This document shows positions 1 to 6,043 of a stretch of 10,000 nucleotides of DNA, one piece after another. Numbering within the stretch: the first letter of the stretch is position 1; the number at the start of each line of letters is the position of its first letter. Under the pieces are notes generated by a model. The model was not told the DNA's origin and made no database searches. It was given only the letters and a program-made list of their open reading frames with translations. Source of the stretch: Flavobacterium sp. (lineage in GTDB: Bacteria > Bacteroidota > Bacteroidia > Flavobacteriales > Flavobacteriaceae); NCBI RefSeq assembly GCF_020217025.1, contig NZ_JAIWOF010000125.1:1-10000 (forward strand), written 5' to 3'. Position numbers and translations under genes: made by a program.

Positions 1-29
1 TTATCATTTTACTTCTAACTACTAGCATG

Positions 30-37
30 TAAATTCG
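30..37 (+). promoter_or_regulatory. weak candidate -7 box
   Basis: TAAATTCG differs at one position from the Bacteroidetes -7 element TAnnTTTG and lies 20 bp before the ATG at 58, a reasonable distance for a short leader. No TTG -33 element is visible at the expected spacing. The window starts only 29 bp upstream, so the call is tentative. Confidence 0.25.
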
Positions 38-53
38 TAACTTCTAAAAGTTA
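38..53. repeat. inverted repeat just upstream of the persulfide dioxygenase-like gene
   Basis: TAACTT (38-43) and AAGTTA (48-53) are perfect inverted arms separated by CTAA, ending 4 bp before the ATG at 58. If the weak -7 box at 30-37 is real, the repeat would cover the transcription start and leader. It could be an operator or a small mRNA hairpin. At 6 bp per arm in AT-rich DNA, chance is also possible. Confidence 0.3.
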
Positions 54-57
54 TGTC

Positions 58-1476
58 ATGAAAGTAGAACAGATTTATACCGGTTGTATGGCACATGCCG
101 CTTATTATATTGAAAATAATGGGGAAGCAGCCATTTTTGATCCACTAAGAGAAGTCCAACCTTATATTGATCGTGCCAAAAAAGATAATGCCAAAATCAA
201 ATATGTTTTTGAAACACATTTTCATGCCGATTTTGTGAGCGGTCATTTGGATTTAAAAGCAAAAACAGGAGCTCAAATTGTTTTCGGTCTAACCGCAAAA
301 CCAAATTACGAAGCTTTAATTGCCTCTGATGGACAAATTTTCACCATTGGAAATTATAAAATAAAAGCCATTCATACGCCAGGTCATACCATGGAAAGTA
401 CGACTTATCTTTTAATTGACGAGAACGATAAGGAACATGGTATTATCTCAGGCGATACTTTGTTTATTGGTGATGTTGGTCGTCCTGATTTGGCCCAACA
501 CGTGATTGCTGATTTAACGCAAGATAAATTAGCTCGCTTATTATATCATTCGCTTCGTGAGAAAATCATGCCACTATCCGATGATTTAATTGTATATCCA
601 AATCATGGAGCTGGAAGTGCTTGTGGAAAAAACATGAGTAAAGAAACTACCGATACATTAGGAAATCAAAAAAGAACCAATTATGCGCTTCGACCAGATA
701 TGACAGAAGACGAATTTGTAAATGAATTACTTACAGGATTAACAACGCCGCCAGGTTATTTCCCAAAAAATGTATTATTAAATTTAAAAGGATATGAATC
801 CTTAGATAAAGTGATTGAGAAAGGTAAAAAGCCATTGAATACAAATGACTTTGAAACTTTAGCAAATGTTTCCGGTGCTTTAATTTTAGATACGAGAAAT
901 GCAAATGATTTTGCAAAAGGCTTTATTCCAAATAGCATTAATATTGGAATCGATGGAAGTTTTGCTATGTGGGTTGGTGAAATGATTTCCGATATCAATC
1001 AAGCTATTCTTTTAGTCACTGAACCCGGTAGGGAAGAAGAATGTATGATTCGATTATCTAGAGTAGGATATGATAATACTATCGGTTATTTAGAAGGTGG
1101 ATTCGCATCTTGGGAACAGGCAGGAAAAGAAACGGATTCTCTAAAAAGAATTACAGGCGAACAATTAGAAGAAATGCTTCAAACAGCCCATTTACCATTA
1201 TTTGATGTTCGTAAAAAAAGTGAATTTGATTCTGAGCATCTTTTAAATTCAGTAAATATTCCATTGAATCAATTGAATGCTAAATTAGATAGTTTTCCTA
1301 AAGATAAATCCTTCGTGATTTACTGTGCTGGAGGTTATCGCAGTATGATAGCAGCTTCCATTTTAAAACAACGTGGCTTTGATAATTTTATAGATGTTTC
1401 AGGTGGTTTTAATGAAATTGCCAAGACCACTCAATTGCCCAAAACTACTTATGTTTGTCCTTCAACATTGTTATAA
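58..1476 (+). CDS. CstB-like persulfide dioxygenase / rhodanese fusion protein
   Basis: The 472-residue protein has three parts. Residues 1 to about 250 form a metallo-beta-lactamase domain with HFHADFVSGH (H54, H56, D58, H63), HTPGH (H110), SGDTLFIGDVGRPDL (D133) and NHGAGSACG (H183, C189). By ETHE1 precedent the Fe(II) ligands would be H54, H110 and D133. Residues about 265-355 look like a rhodanese fold (LDTR at 277-280), but the expected catalytic-Cys loop reads TEPGREE from T321, so this copy is probably inactive. Residues about 365-465 form a second rhodanese with FDVR (382-385) and an intact loop CAGGYRS, C423. This order matches CstB-type enzymes, which oxidise low-molecular-weight persulfides and transfer sulfane sulfur in the cytoplasm. 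No signal peptide is visible. The ATG at 58 is the first in frame. No sulfide-responsive regulator or sqr gene is visible nearby. Family assignment is firm; the exact reaction is inferred. Confidence 0.88.
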   Translation: MKVEQIYTGCMAHAAYYIENNGEAAIFDPLREVQPYIDRAKKDNAKIKYVFETHFHADFVSGHLDLKAKTGAQIVFGLTAKPNYEALIASDGQIFTIGNYKIKAIHTPGHTMESTTYLLIDENDKEHGIISGDTLFIGDVGRPDLAQHVIADLTQDKLARLLYHSLREKIMPLSDDLIVYPNHGAGSACGKNMSKETTDTLGNQKRTNYALRPDMTEDEFVNELLTGLTTPPGYFPKNVLLNLKGYESLDKVIEKGKKPLNTNDFETLANVSGALILDTRNANDFAKGFIPNSINIGIDGSFAMWVGEMISDINQAILLVTEPGREEECMIRLSRVGYDNTIGYLEGGFASWEQAGKETDSLKRITGEQLEEMLQTAHLPLFDVRKKSEFDSEHLLNSVNIPLNQLNAKLDSFPKDKSFVIYCAGGYRSMIAASILKQRGFDNFIDVSGGFNEIAKTTQLPKTTYVCPSTLL

Positions 1477-1504
1477 CAAAAAACCGCTTTTAAGCGGTTT
1501 TTTG
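1477..1504. terminator. bidirectional intrinsic terminator
   Basis: CAAAAAACCGCTT and AAGCGGTTTTTTG form a 13-bp stem around a TT loop, with a GC core flanked by A and T runs, so either strand gives a hairpin followed by U. It starts directly after the TAA of the plus-strand gene and lies 22 bp beyond the stop of the minus-strand gene, as expected for convergent genes. Confidence 0.85.
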
Positions 1505-1526
1505 TTGGTGTTGATTTAAAAAAGGT

Positions 1527-1763
1527 TTAGCTATCTTTTAAAAAGTTAACAATTTCATCTTTTAGAAATACACGATTTTTTCTAAGTTGTGACAATTCAT
1601 CATCCATAGCTAACTCTTCGTCTGTTTCTATTTTGTATATTTTTTCATCTAAATCTGTATACGAATGTAATAAAACCTGAAATTCATCATTGTTATGATA
1701 CAGATCTTTAATCTTGTCTGCGTATTCAGGGAAATCTAGGTAAATAGGATGTTTAGTTATCAT
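1527..1763 (-). CDS. YdcH/DUF465 family small coiled-coil protein
   Basis: The 78-residue acidic, probably all-helical protein begins MITKHPIYLDFPEYADKI. The HP..F/LEFPEY opening, the LDEKIYKIE segment near the middle and the RKNRVFLKDEI segment at the C-terminus match the YdcH/DUF465 pattern (short proteins predicted to form a helical hairpin, function unknown). The reading frame extends upstream to 1826, but the ATG at 1763 is preferred. It gives the family's normal N-terminus, and a TAAATTTG promoter box at 1790-1797 lies inside the longer reading, so transcription should start downstream of it. It is a single-gene unit with its own promoter, converging on the persulfide dioxygenase-like gene. 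No role can be read from its neighbours. Confidence 0.8.
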   Translation of the reverse strand: MITKHPIYLDFPEYADKIKDLYHNNDEFQVLLHSYTDLDEKIYKIETDEELAMDDELSQLRKNRVFLKDEIVNFLKDS

Positions 1764-1789
1764 AATGTTGGTTTTTAAATTACTATATC

Positions 1790-1797
1790 CAAATTTA
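1790..1797 (-). promoter_or_regulatory. -7 promoter box of the YdcH-family gene
   Basis: On the minus strand TAAATTTG matches TAnnTTTG exactly and lies 26 bp upstream of the ATG at 1763, giving a leader of about 20 nt. A TTG occurs on the minus strand at 1826-1824, but its 26-bp spacing is longer than usual, so the -33 element is unclear. Confidence 0.6.
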
Positions 1798-1816
1798 CCA
1801 ATAAAAAATGAAAGCA

Positions 1817-1836
1817 GATATGACAATTGTCATTTC
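1817..1836. repeat. palindrome upstream of the YdcH-family promoter, possible operator
   Basis: ATGACAATTGTCAT at 1820-1833 is a perfect 14-bp palindrome. Allowing one mismatched pair (1819/1834), symmetry extends to GA...TC over 1817-1836. It covers the position expected for the -33 element of the gene at 1527-1763 and lies outside the rimO terminator stem. A dimeric regulator site is a reasonable reading, but no regulator can be named. Confidence 0.4.
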
Positions 1837-1840
1837 AAAT

Positions 1841-1871
1841 AAAAAATCCTTACAAAAAAATGTAAGGATTT
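1841..1871 (-). terminator. intrinsic terminator of rimO
   Basis: Read on the minus strand, AAATCCTTACA and TGTAAGGATTT form an 11-bp stem around a TTTTTT loop, followed by more T. It lies 29 bp past the rimO stop and separates rimO from the downstream YdcH-family gene. Confidence 0.75.
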
Positions 1872-1899
1872 AGATATAATTTTGAACACTAATTAGAGG

Positions 1900-3201
1900 T
1901 TAAACGGGTTCGGCATACAAGTCAAATTCTGTAGCATCTGTTACTTTTAAGTTTACAAAATCTCCCGTTTTTAAATAGTATTTAGAAGCGTCAACTAATA
2001 CTTCATTATCTACATCTGGGCTATCAAATTCTGTTCTTCCAATGAAATATTGACCTTCTTTTCTGTCAATTACACATTTGAAAGTTTGTCCAATTTTTTC
2101 TTGATTCAAATCCCAAGAAATTTGCGATTGTAAGTCCATAATTTCAGCAGCACGCGCTTGTTTTACTTCTTGAGGAACATCATCTTCTAATACAAAAGCA
2201 CCTGTATTTTCTTCATGCGAATAGGTAAAACATCCTAAACGCTCAAATTTCATTTCCTGAATCCAATTACGCAGAATTTCGAAATCTTCTTGTGTTTCAC
2301 CTGGATAACCTACAATTAAAGTCGTTCTAATTGCCATTCCTGGAACACGCTCTCTAAATTCTTGTAATAATTTAGTCGTTTTTTCTTTTGTTGTTCCGCG
2401 TTTCATCGATTTTAAAATTTCGTCTGAAATGTGTTGTAATGGAATATCAATATAGTTACAAATTTTTGGTTCGCGTTTCATTACGTCTAAAACGTCCATT
2501 GGAAAACCACTAGGGAAAGCATAATGCAAACGAATCCATTCAATTCCTTCTACTTTAACTAAGTTTTCTAATAATTCGGCAAGATTACGTTTTTTGTATA
2601 AATCTAATCCGTAATAAGTTAAATCTTGAGCAATTAAGATTAATTCTTTTACTCCTTTTTTAGCCAAACCCTCTGCTTCTTTAACCAATTTTTCAATAGG
2701 TTGCGAAACGTGTTTTCCACGCATTAACGGTATCGCACAAAAACTACAAGGTCTGTCGCAACCTTCAGCAATTTTTAAATAAGCGTAGTTTTTTGGAGTT
2801 GTAGTTAAACGTTCTCCTAATAATTCGTGTTTGTAATCAGCTCCTAAAGCTTTTAATAAAAGAGGTAATTCTGTAGTTCCAAAATATTGGTCAACATCAG
2901 GAATTTCCTTCTCTAAATCAGGACGGTATCTTTCAGATAAACATCCGGTAACGAATACTTTATCTACTAAGCCTTGATCTTTTTTGTCTACATATTCCAA
3001 AATCGTATTTACCGATTCTTCTTTTGCATTATCAATAAAACCACAAGTGTTAATTACCACGATATTGCCTTCTTCTTCGTGTGCTACATCTTTTCCGTTA
3101 GCTTTTAGTTGTCCCATTAAAACCTCACTGTCGTAAGTGTTTTTGGAACATCCAAGAGTAATTACATTGATTTTATTTTTCTTTAACGATTTGGTTCTCA
3201 T
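1900..3201 (-). CDS. rimO: ribosomal protein S12 methylthiotransferase RimO
   Basis: The 433-residue radical SAM enzyme adds a methylthio group to the conserved aspartate (Asp89 in E. coli numbering) of ribosomal protein S12. An N-terminal methylthiotransferase domain carries three cluster cysteines in LGCSKN (C18), NTCGFI (C53) and TGCLSERY (C87). The radical SAM domain has CDRPCSFC (C148, C152, C155), in the CxxxCxxC form, followed by AIPLMRGKH. The last 65 or so residues form a TRAM domain. The CSKN motif and AIPLMRG sequence point to RimO rather than the tRNA enzyme MiaB. The frame can be opened 7 codons earlier at a TTG (3222), but that codon lies inside a -7 box, so the ATG at 3201 is used; it gives the usual start MRTKSLKKNKINVITLGCSKN-like arrangement ahead of C18. 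It is transcribed alone. Confidence 0.95.
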   Translation of the reverse strand: MRTKSLKKNKINVITLGCSKNTYDSEVLMGQLKANGKDVAHEEEGNIVVINTCGFIDNAKEESVNTILEYVDKKDQGLVDKVFVTGCLSERYRPDLEKEIPDVDQYFGTTELPLLLKALGADYKHELLGERLTTTPKNYAYLKIAEGCDRPCSFCAIPLMRGKHVSQPIEKLVKEAEGLAKKGVKELILIAQDLTYYGLDLYKKRNLAELLENLVKVEGIEWIRLHYAFPSGFPMDVLDVMKREPKICNYIDIPLQHISDEILKSMKRGTTKEKTTKLLQEFRERVPGMAIRTTLIVGYPGETQEDFEILRNWIQEMKFERLGCFTYSHEENTGAFVLEDDVPQEVKQARAAEIMDLQSQISWDLNQEKIGQTFKCVIDRKEGQYFIGRTEFDSPDVDNEVLVDASKYYLKTGDFVNLKVTDATEFDLYAEPV

Positions 3202-3219
3202 GCTTTTAAATTTGAGGTG

Positions 3220-3227
3220 CAAAATTA
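3220..3227 (-). promoter_or_regulatory. -7 promoter box of rimO
   Basis: The minus-strand sequence TAATTTTG fits TAnnTTTG and lies 18 bp upstream of the ATG at 3201, giving a very short leader. No TTG is visible at 17-23 bp spacing. The box overlaps the alternative TTG start codon of the longer rimO reading and argues against it. Confidence 0.55.
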
Positions 3228-3278
3228 CATAAAATAATTAGTAGAAGCACCAGCGATTGGCAATTTTTTAATAGTTTG

Positions 3279-3335
3279 GTCCCGCTGTCCGCTATATCCG
3301 CTAAGGCGGGATGTCGCTCCCATCGGGGCTAGCGG
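3279..3335. repeat. GC-rich palindromic intergenic repeat, flavobacterial type
   Basis: This is a strikingly GC-rich block in AT-rich DNA. CCGCTA (3289-3294) pairs with TAGCGG (3330-3335). Nested inside are CCGC-TAAG-GCGG (3298-3309) and CCC-ATC-GGG near 3319-3327. From memory, the order CCCGCT, CGCTATATC, a variable inner hairpin, GGATGTCGCT, ATCGGGGCTAG resembles a dispersed intergenic element seen in many Flavobacterium genomes. It lies between the terminator of the beta-barrel gene and the rimO promoter. No reading frame is present. The structure is seen directly; its repeat nature cannot be confirmed from one copy. Confidence 0.6.
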
Positions 3336-3350
3336 TTGTGGCTTGGGTAT

Positions 3351-3381
3351 AAAAAAACCACTTCGGTTGAAGAAGTGGTTT
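3351..3381 (-). terminator. intrinsic terminator of the lipoprotein / beta-barrel operon
   Basis: On the minus strand AAACCACTTC and GAAGTGGTTT form a 10-bp stem around a 7-nt loop, followed by TTTT. It begins 20 bp beyond the stop codon at 3402. Confidence 0.85.
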
Positions 3382-3401
3382 GATATCTTGTTTTAATTTT
3401 T

Positions 3402-4949
3402 TTAGAAATTGATAGAATAAGTAACGGTAATATTATTATTTGTTGTTCTTATTCTTGCAGTATCATTCATTCCTGAAGATATTAAAGATTGGTTGTAATT
3501 TCTGTGGTCGTTAGCATAAGCTACATCTAATCTGCTTTCACCAAAGTTGTAGCCAATTCCAGTAGAATAACCAGTTAAATCTCCCATTGCAAAATCTACT
3601 TTGTATGGACTTTCTTCAAATCGATATCCTCCGCGAAGACTCCATTGTTTGATTTTGTATTCACCACCAATTCTTAATTCGTATGCGTTTTTAAATTGAC
3701 TACTCATTTGAGAGTTTAAATCGCTAAAGAAACCATCGTTGGTTGGTTTAAATTTAATGTTGCTATAATCTTTTGTTGCATAATCAACGCTTATTAATCC
3801 TTTTTTTCCAAAAATATAAGCACCGCTAAAAGTCCATTTGCTTGGTGTTTGAATTTTGTATGTTTCATAAATATTAACAACATTCGGGTCTACAACATCT
3901 TGATAATTTGTCGTTCCGTCAGTAGTTCTCACAATTAAACGCTGTGATAATTCGTCATTTAGATTGTACCATGTTGGCGATTCATAAGCAACACCAGCTC
4001 TGAAATTATCAGTGAATTTATAGATTGCTCCTACATTCATAGAAAATCCTGTTCCGTAAGTGTATAATTCATTATCAAATTGAATATCAGTAACGGTCAA
4101 TCCAGAAGAATATAGTGGATTGTTATTTCCTTCGTATACTGAAGTTGATTTTGTATAATCTGTAAAATGAGCATTTAAATTGAATCCCAAAAACAATTTG
4201 TTTTTGTATGCTGTAGCAAAGTTGGCCGAAAGTTTACCATTAAATCCAGAGGTGGATACATAATTTTCGTGATAATAATTCCCTCCTGTTGGTATATTGG
4301 TATAATAATCAACATTGTTTAGGTCAGAGTCGTCAAATGCTTCAAATAAGAAAGCTTGGTATCCTAACATTGCTTGTTGTGCTGGAAATCCTAATCCGCT
4401 TGTTTCTCCTAAATAAGAGTATAGTTGAGATACAGTTTCCCCAGGTTGTAATTGCATATATTCTAATGGTAATCCTTGTGCTTTGTCAATAAAATAACTT
4501 CCAATAGAATTGTAAGGGTTCGTACCTGCAGAAAAGATATTGTTGTCAAAATTGTTGGTACTATCATAGTTAAGTGCAACAGCAATTTTTGACCAATCGG
4601 AATTCCCGGAGGCATCATTAAAAATTAAAACAGCTCCTAATTGATTTAAATCTAAAGTACTAAGGTTTTCCTTTGTTCTGGTTCCGAAATAATCAGAGCG
4701 ATTGTGTGCATTATAATTACTTAAGGTAACACTTGCAAAGTTATTATTGAAAAATAATGACCCAGCAGGATTTATATTAATAGATGATAAATCACCACCA
4801 ACAGCACCAAAAGCACCACTCATAGCTCTGAATCTAGCGGTTCCAGTTAAATTATTTACCGCATATCGTAGAGCATCATTAGTAGTAGTTTCTTGTGCCG
4901 TAGCCAACAGAGAACTACCAAAAATTATGGATAATAATAATTTTTTCAT
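3402..4949 (-). CDS. OmpP1/FadL-family outer membrane beta-barrel protein
   Basis: The 515-residue protein has a Sec signal peptide (MKKLLLSIIFGSSLLATA, likely cleaved before QE). The mature N-terminus carries ALRYA...GTARFRAMSGAFGAVGGD and the ININPAGSLF segment with NPAG at 60-63. This arrangement is characteristic of Bacteroidetes members of the FadL/OmpP1/TodX outer membrane family, often labelled hemin receptors. The rest alternates polar and aromatic residues as in beta strands and ends TVTYSINF, a typical barrel C-terminus with a terminal Phe. Known FadL proteins move hydrophobic compounds such as fatty acids across the outer membrane; the substrate here is unknown. The ATG at 4949 immediately precedes the signal peptide. 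Only 33 bp, with no terminator or -7 box, separate it from the upstream lipoprotein gene, so the two are probably co-transcribed. Confidence 0.85.
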   Translation of the reverse strand: MKKLLLSIIFGSSLLATAQETTTNDALRYAVNNLTGTARFRAMSGAFGAVGGDLSSININPAGSLFFNNNFASVTLSNYNAHNRSDYFGTRTKENLSTLDLNQLGAVLIFNDASGNSDWSKIAVALNYDSTNNFDNNIFSAGTNPYNSIGSYFIDKAQGLPLEYMQLQPGETVSQLYSYLGETSGLGFPAQQAMLGYQAFLFEAFDDSDLNNVDYYTNIPTGGNYYHENYVSTSGFNGKLSANFATAYKNKLFLGFNLNAHFTDYTKSTSVYEGNNNPLYSSGLTVTDIQFDNELYTYGTGFSMNVGAIYKFTDNFRAGVAYESPTWYNLNDELSQRLIVRTTDGTTNYQDVVDPNVVNIYETYKIQTPSKWTFSGAYIFGKKGLISVDYATKDYSNIKFKPTNDGFFSDLNSQMSSQFKNAYELRIGGEYKIKQWSLRGGYRFEESPYKVDFAMGDLTGYSTGIGYNFGESRLDVAYANDHRNYNQSLISSGMNDTARIRTTNNNITVTYSINF

Positions 4950-4982
4950 TTCAATTTTTTTTAATCTTTAGTGTATTATTAA

Positions 4983-5942
4983 TTAACCTCTTCCGCCTCT
5001 TCCGCCTCCGCCGCCAGAACGACCTCCGCCTCCGCCTCCGAAACTTCCTCCGCCAAAACTTCCTCCTGATGAACTTCTTGGTGAAGAGTAGTTGTTGCTT
5101 CTTGGAGAAGAATTATTGTTTCTTGGAGTTGATGTTCTTGGTGATTGAGAGTTTGTTCTAGGTGTATAAGTGCCTTCTCTTGGTGTTGCGTTTTGAGATC
5201 TAGGTGTTGTTGTGTTTGATCTAGGTGTTGCGTTTTGTGATCTTGGAGTAGTATTTCTGGTATTAAAATTTGGGCGTGGTGTATTTAAACGGTTTGAAGT
5301 TCTGCTTCCTCCATTATTATAATATCCATTTCCACCTCTGCGACCATGATTATAGGAAACATTATTTCCGTAGTGACCATAATAGCCCCAACCTGATCCA
5401 TAATAACCTCCCCAGCCTGGGCCGTAATATCCATTCCATCCCCATCCAGGACCGTACCAAGAATTCCATCCCCAGCCTGCGCCATACCAAGAATTCCATC
5501 CCCAACCCCAATTAGGTCCATACCAAGAGTTCCAACCCCAGTTCCAACCCATTCCCCAATATGGAGAGTACCAATTGTTCCAACCATAACCATTGTTGTA
5601 ATAATTGATGGTTACTTCACTTGCGTTATTACCCCAGTCGGCATTGTTATTGTTGTTGTATTGGTTGTTGTAAACAGTTACTACGCTATCCTTTTTTTCG
5701 GTACCATCTTCAGAATAGTAAACAAAGTCATCCTGCATTTCCTTAAATTTTTGGGAATAGGGATTATTATTTTGAGTATTATCTTCAACAACGACTACTT
5801 TTTGTTTTTCAGAAGTTGTGTAAATACCATCGTCATAATAGGATGCATTTTGATAAGAACCACATGATGTTGTGATTATTACCATTAACCCAAACAAAGA
5901 AAATATGGTATTTTTTTTGGTAAACAAGTAATAAGTTTTCAT
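4983..5942 (-). CDS. lipoprotein with Trp/Gly/Tyr repeats, (S/T)PR repeats and Gly-rich tail
   Basis: I do not recognise a characterised family. The 319-residue protein opens with a lipoprotein-like signal: basic start, hydrophobic stretch about 13-23 and IITTSC ending at C27, a loose lipobox. Residues 28-110 are rich in Asn, Gln, Asp and Tyr. Residues 117-192 are repeats of about 10 residues on the pattern GWGWNSWYGP. Residues 220-290 contain ten Thr/Ser-Pro-Arg motifs in an Asn/Ser/Thr background, and 291-319 are almost pure Gly with Ser, Phe and Arg. The mature protein looks disordered, basic at its C-terminus and probably envelope-anchored; an adhesive or matrix-binding role is only a guess. 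A longer reading from a TTG at 5993 contains a -7 box, so the ATG at 5942, which opens directly on the signal peptide, is preferred. The beta-barrel gene follows 33 bp downstream. Confidence 0.75.
   Translation of the reverse strand: MKTYYLFTKKNTIFSLFGLMVIITTSCGSYQNASYYDDGIYTTSEKQKVVVVEDNTQNNNPYSQKFKEMQDDFVYYSEDGTEKKDSVVTVYNNQYNNNNNADWGNNASEVTINYYNNGYGWNNWYSPYWGMGWNWGWNSWYGPNWGWGWNSWYGAGWGWNSWYGPGWGWNGYYGPGWGGYYGSGWGYYGHYGNNVSYNHGRRGGNGYYNNGGSRTSNRLNTPRPNFNTRNTTPRSQNATPRSNTTTPRSQNATPREGTYTPRTNSQSPRTSTPRNNNSSPRSNNYSSPRSSSGGSFGGGSFGGGGGGRSGGGGGRGGRG
5367..5594 (-). repeat. degenerate in-frame tandem repeats, about 30 bp
   Basis: This is the coding DNA for the Trp/Gly/Tyr segment of the lipoprotein. 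On the plus strand TACCAAGAATTCCATCCCCA occurs identically at 5455-5474 and 5485-5504 (30 bp apart), and with two mismatches at 5521-5540 (36 bp further). More diverged units flank these. The 30-bp period equals the 10-residue protein repeat, so unit gain or loss keeps the frame. Confidence 0.8.
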
Positions 5943-5961
5943 AACTCTTATTTTTTTATTG

Positions 5962-5989
5962 TTGGACACTTCAAATTTAACTATTTTTG
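5962..5989 (+). promoter_or_regulatory. candidate proS promoter
   Basis: TTG (5962-5964), 17 bp, then TATTTTTG (5982-5989) fits the Bacteroidetes TTG / TAnnTTTG promoter arrangement. The predicted transcript start near 5996 gives a leader of about 48 nt before the ATG at 6044. A weaker box, AATTTTTG at 6020-6027, could give a shorter leader. Confidence 0.55.
5972..5979 (-). promoter_or_regulatory. -7 promoter box of the lipoprotein / beta-barrel operon
   Basis: The minus-strand sequence TAAATTTG matches TAnnTTTG and lies 29 bp upstream of the ATG at 5942. Minus-strand TTG triplets sit at 5991-5993 and 5995-5997, but the farther one leaves only 15 bp of spacing, shorter than usual. The box is 2 bp from the divergent proS -7 box. 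Confidence 0.6.
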
Positions 5990-6043
5990 CCAAACAAATT
6001 AGTTAAAATTTATACAAACAATTTTTGTGCCAAAATATTCATA

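Noticed and set aside
731..998. Minus-strand frames inside the persulfide dioxygenase-like gene
   Set aside because: They are antisense shadows of a gene with clear domains and motifs.
4289..4971. Plus-strand frames at 4289-4492 and 4747-4971 opposite the beta-barrel gene
   Set aside because: They are antisense to a well-supported coding region, with no start signals or recognisable features.
5073..5285. TPR motifs in the lipoprotein read as tetratricopeptide repeats
   Set aside because: They are literal Thr-Pro-Arg tripeptides in a disordered Ser/Asn background, not 34-residue helical repeats.
5270..5515. 81-residue plus-strand frame opposite the lipoprotein gene
   Set aside because: It is the antisense of low-complexity repeats and has no promoter or family resemblance.
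5285..5593. 102-residue frame on the minus strand inside the lipoprotein gene
   Set aside because: It is a shadow of the repeat DNA in another frame; the overlapping frame has a signal peptide, promoter and coherent repeat zones.
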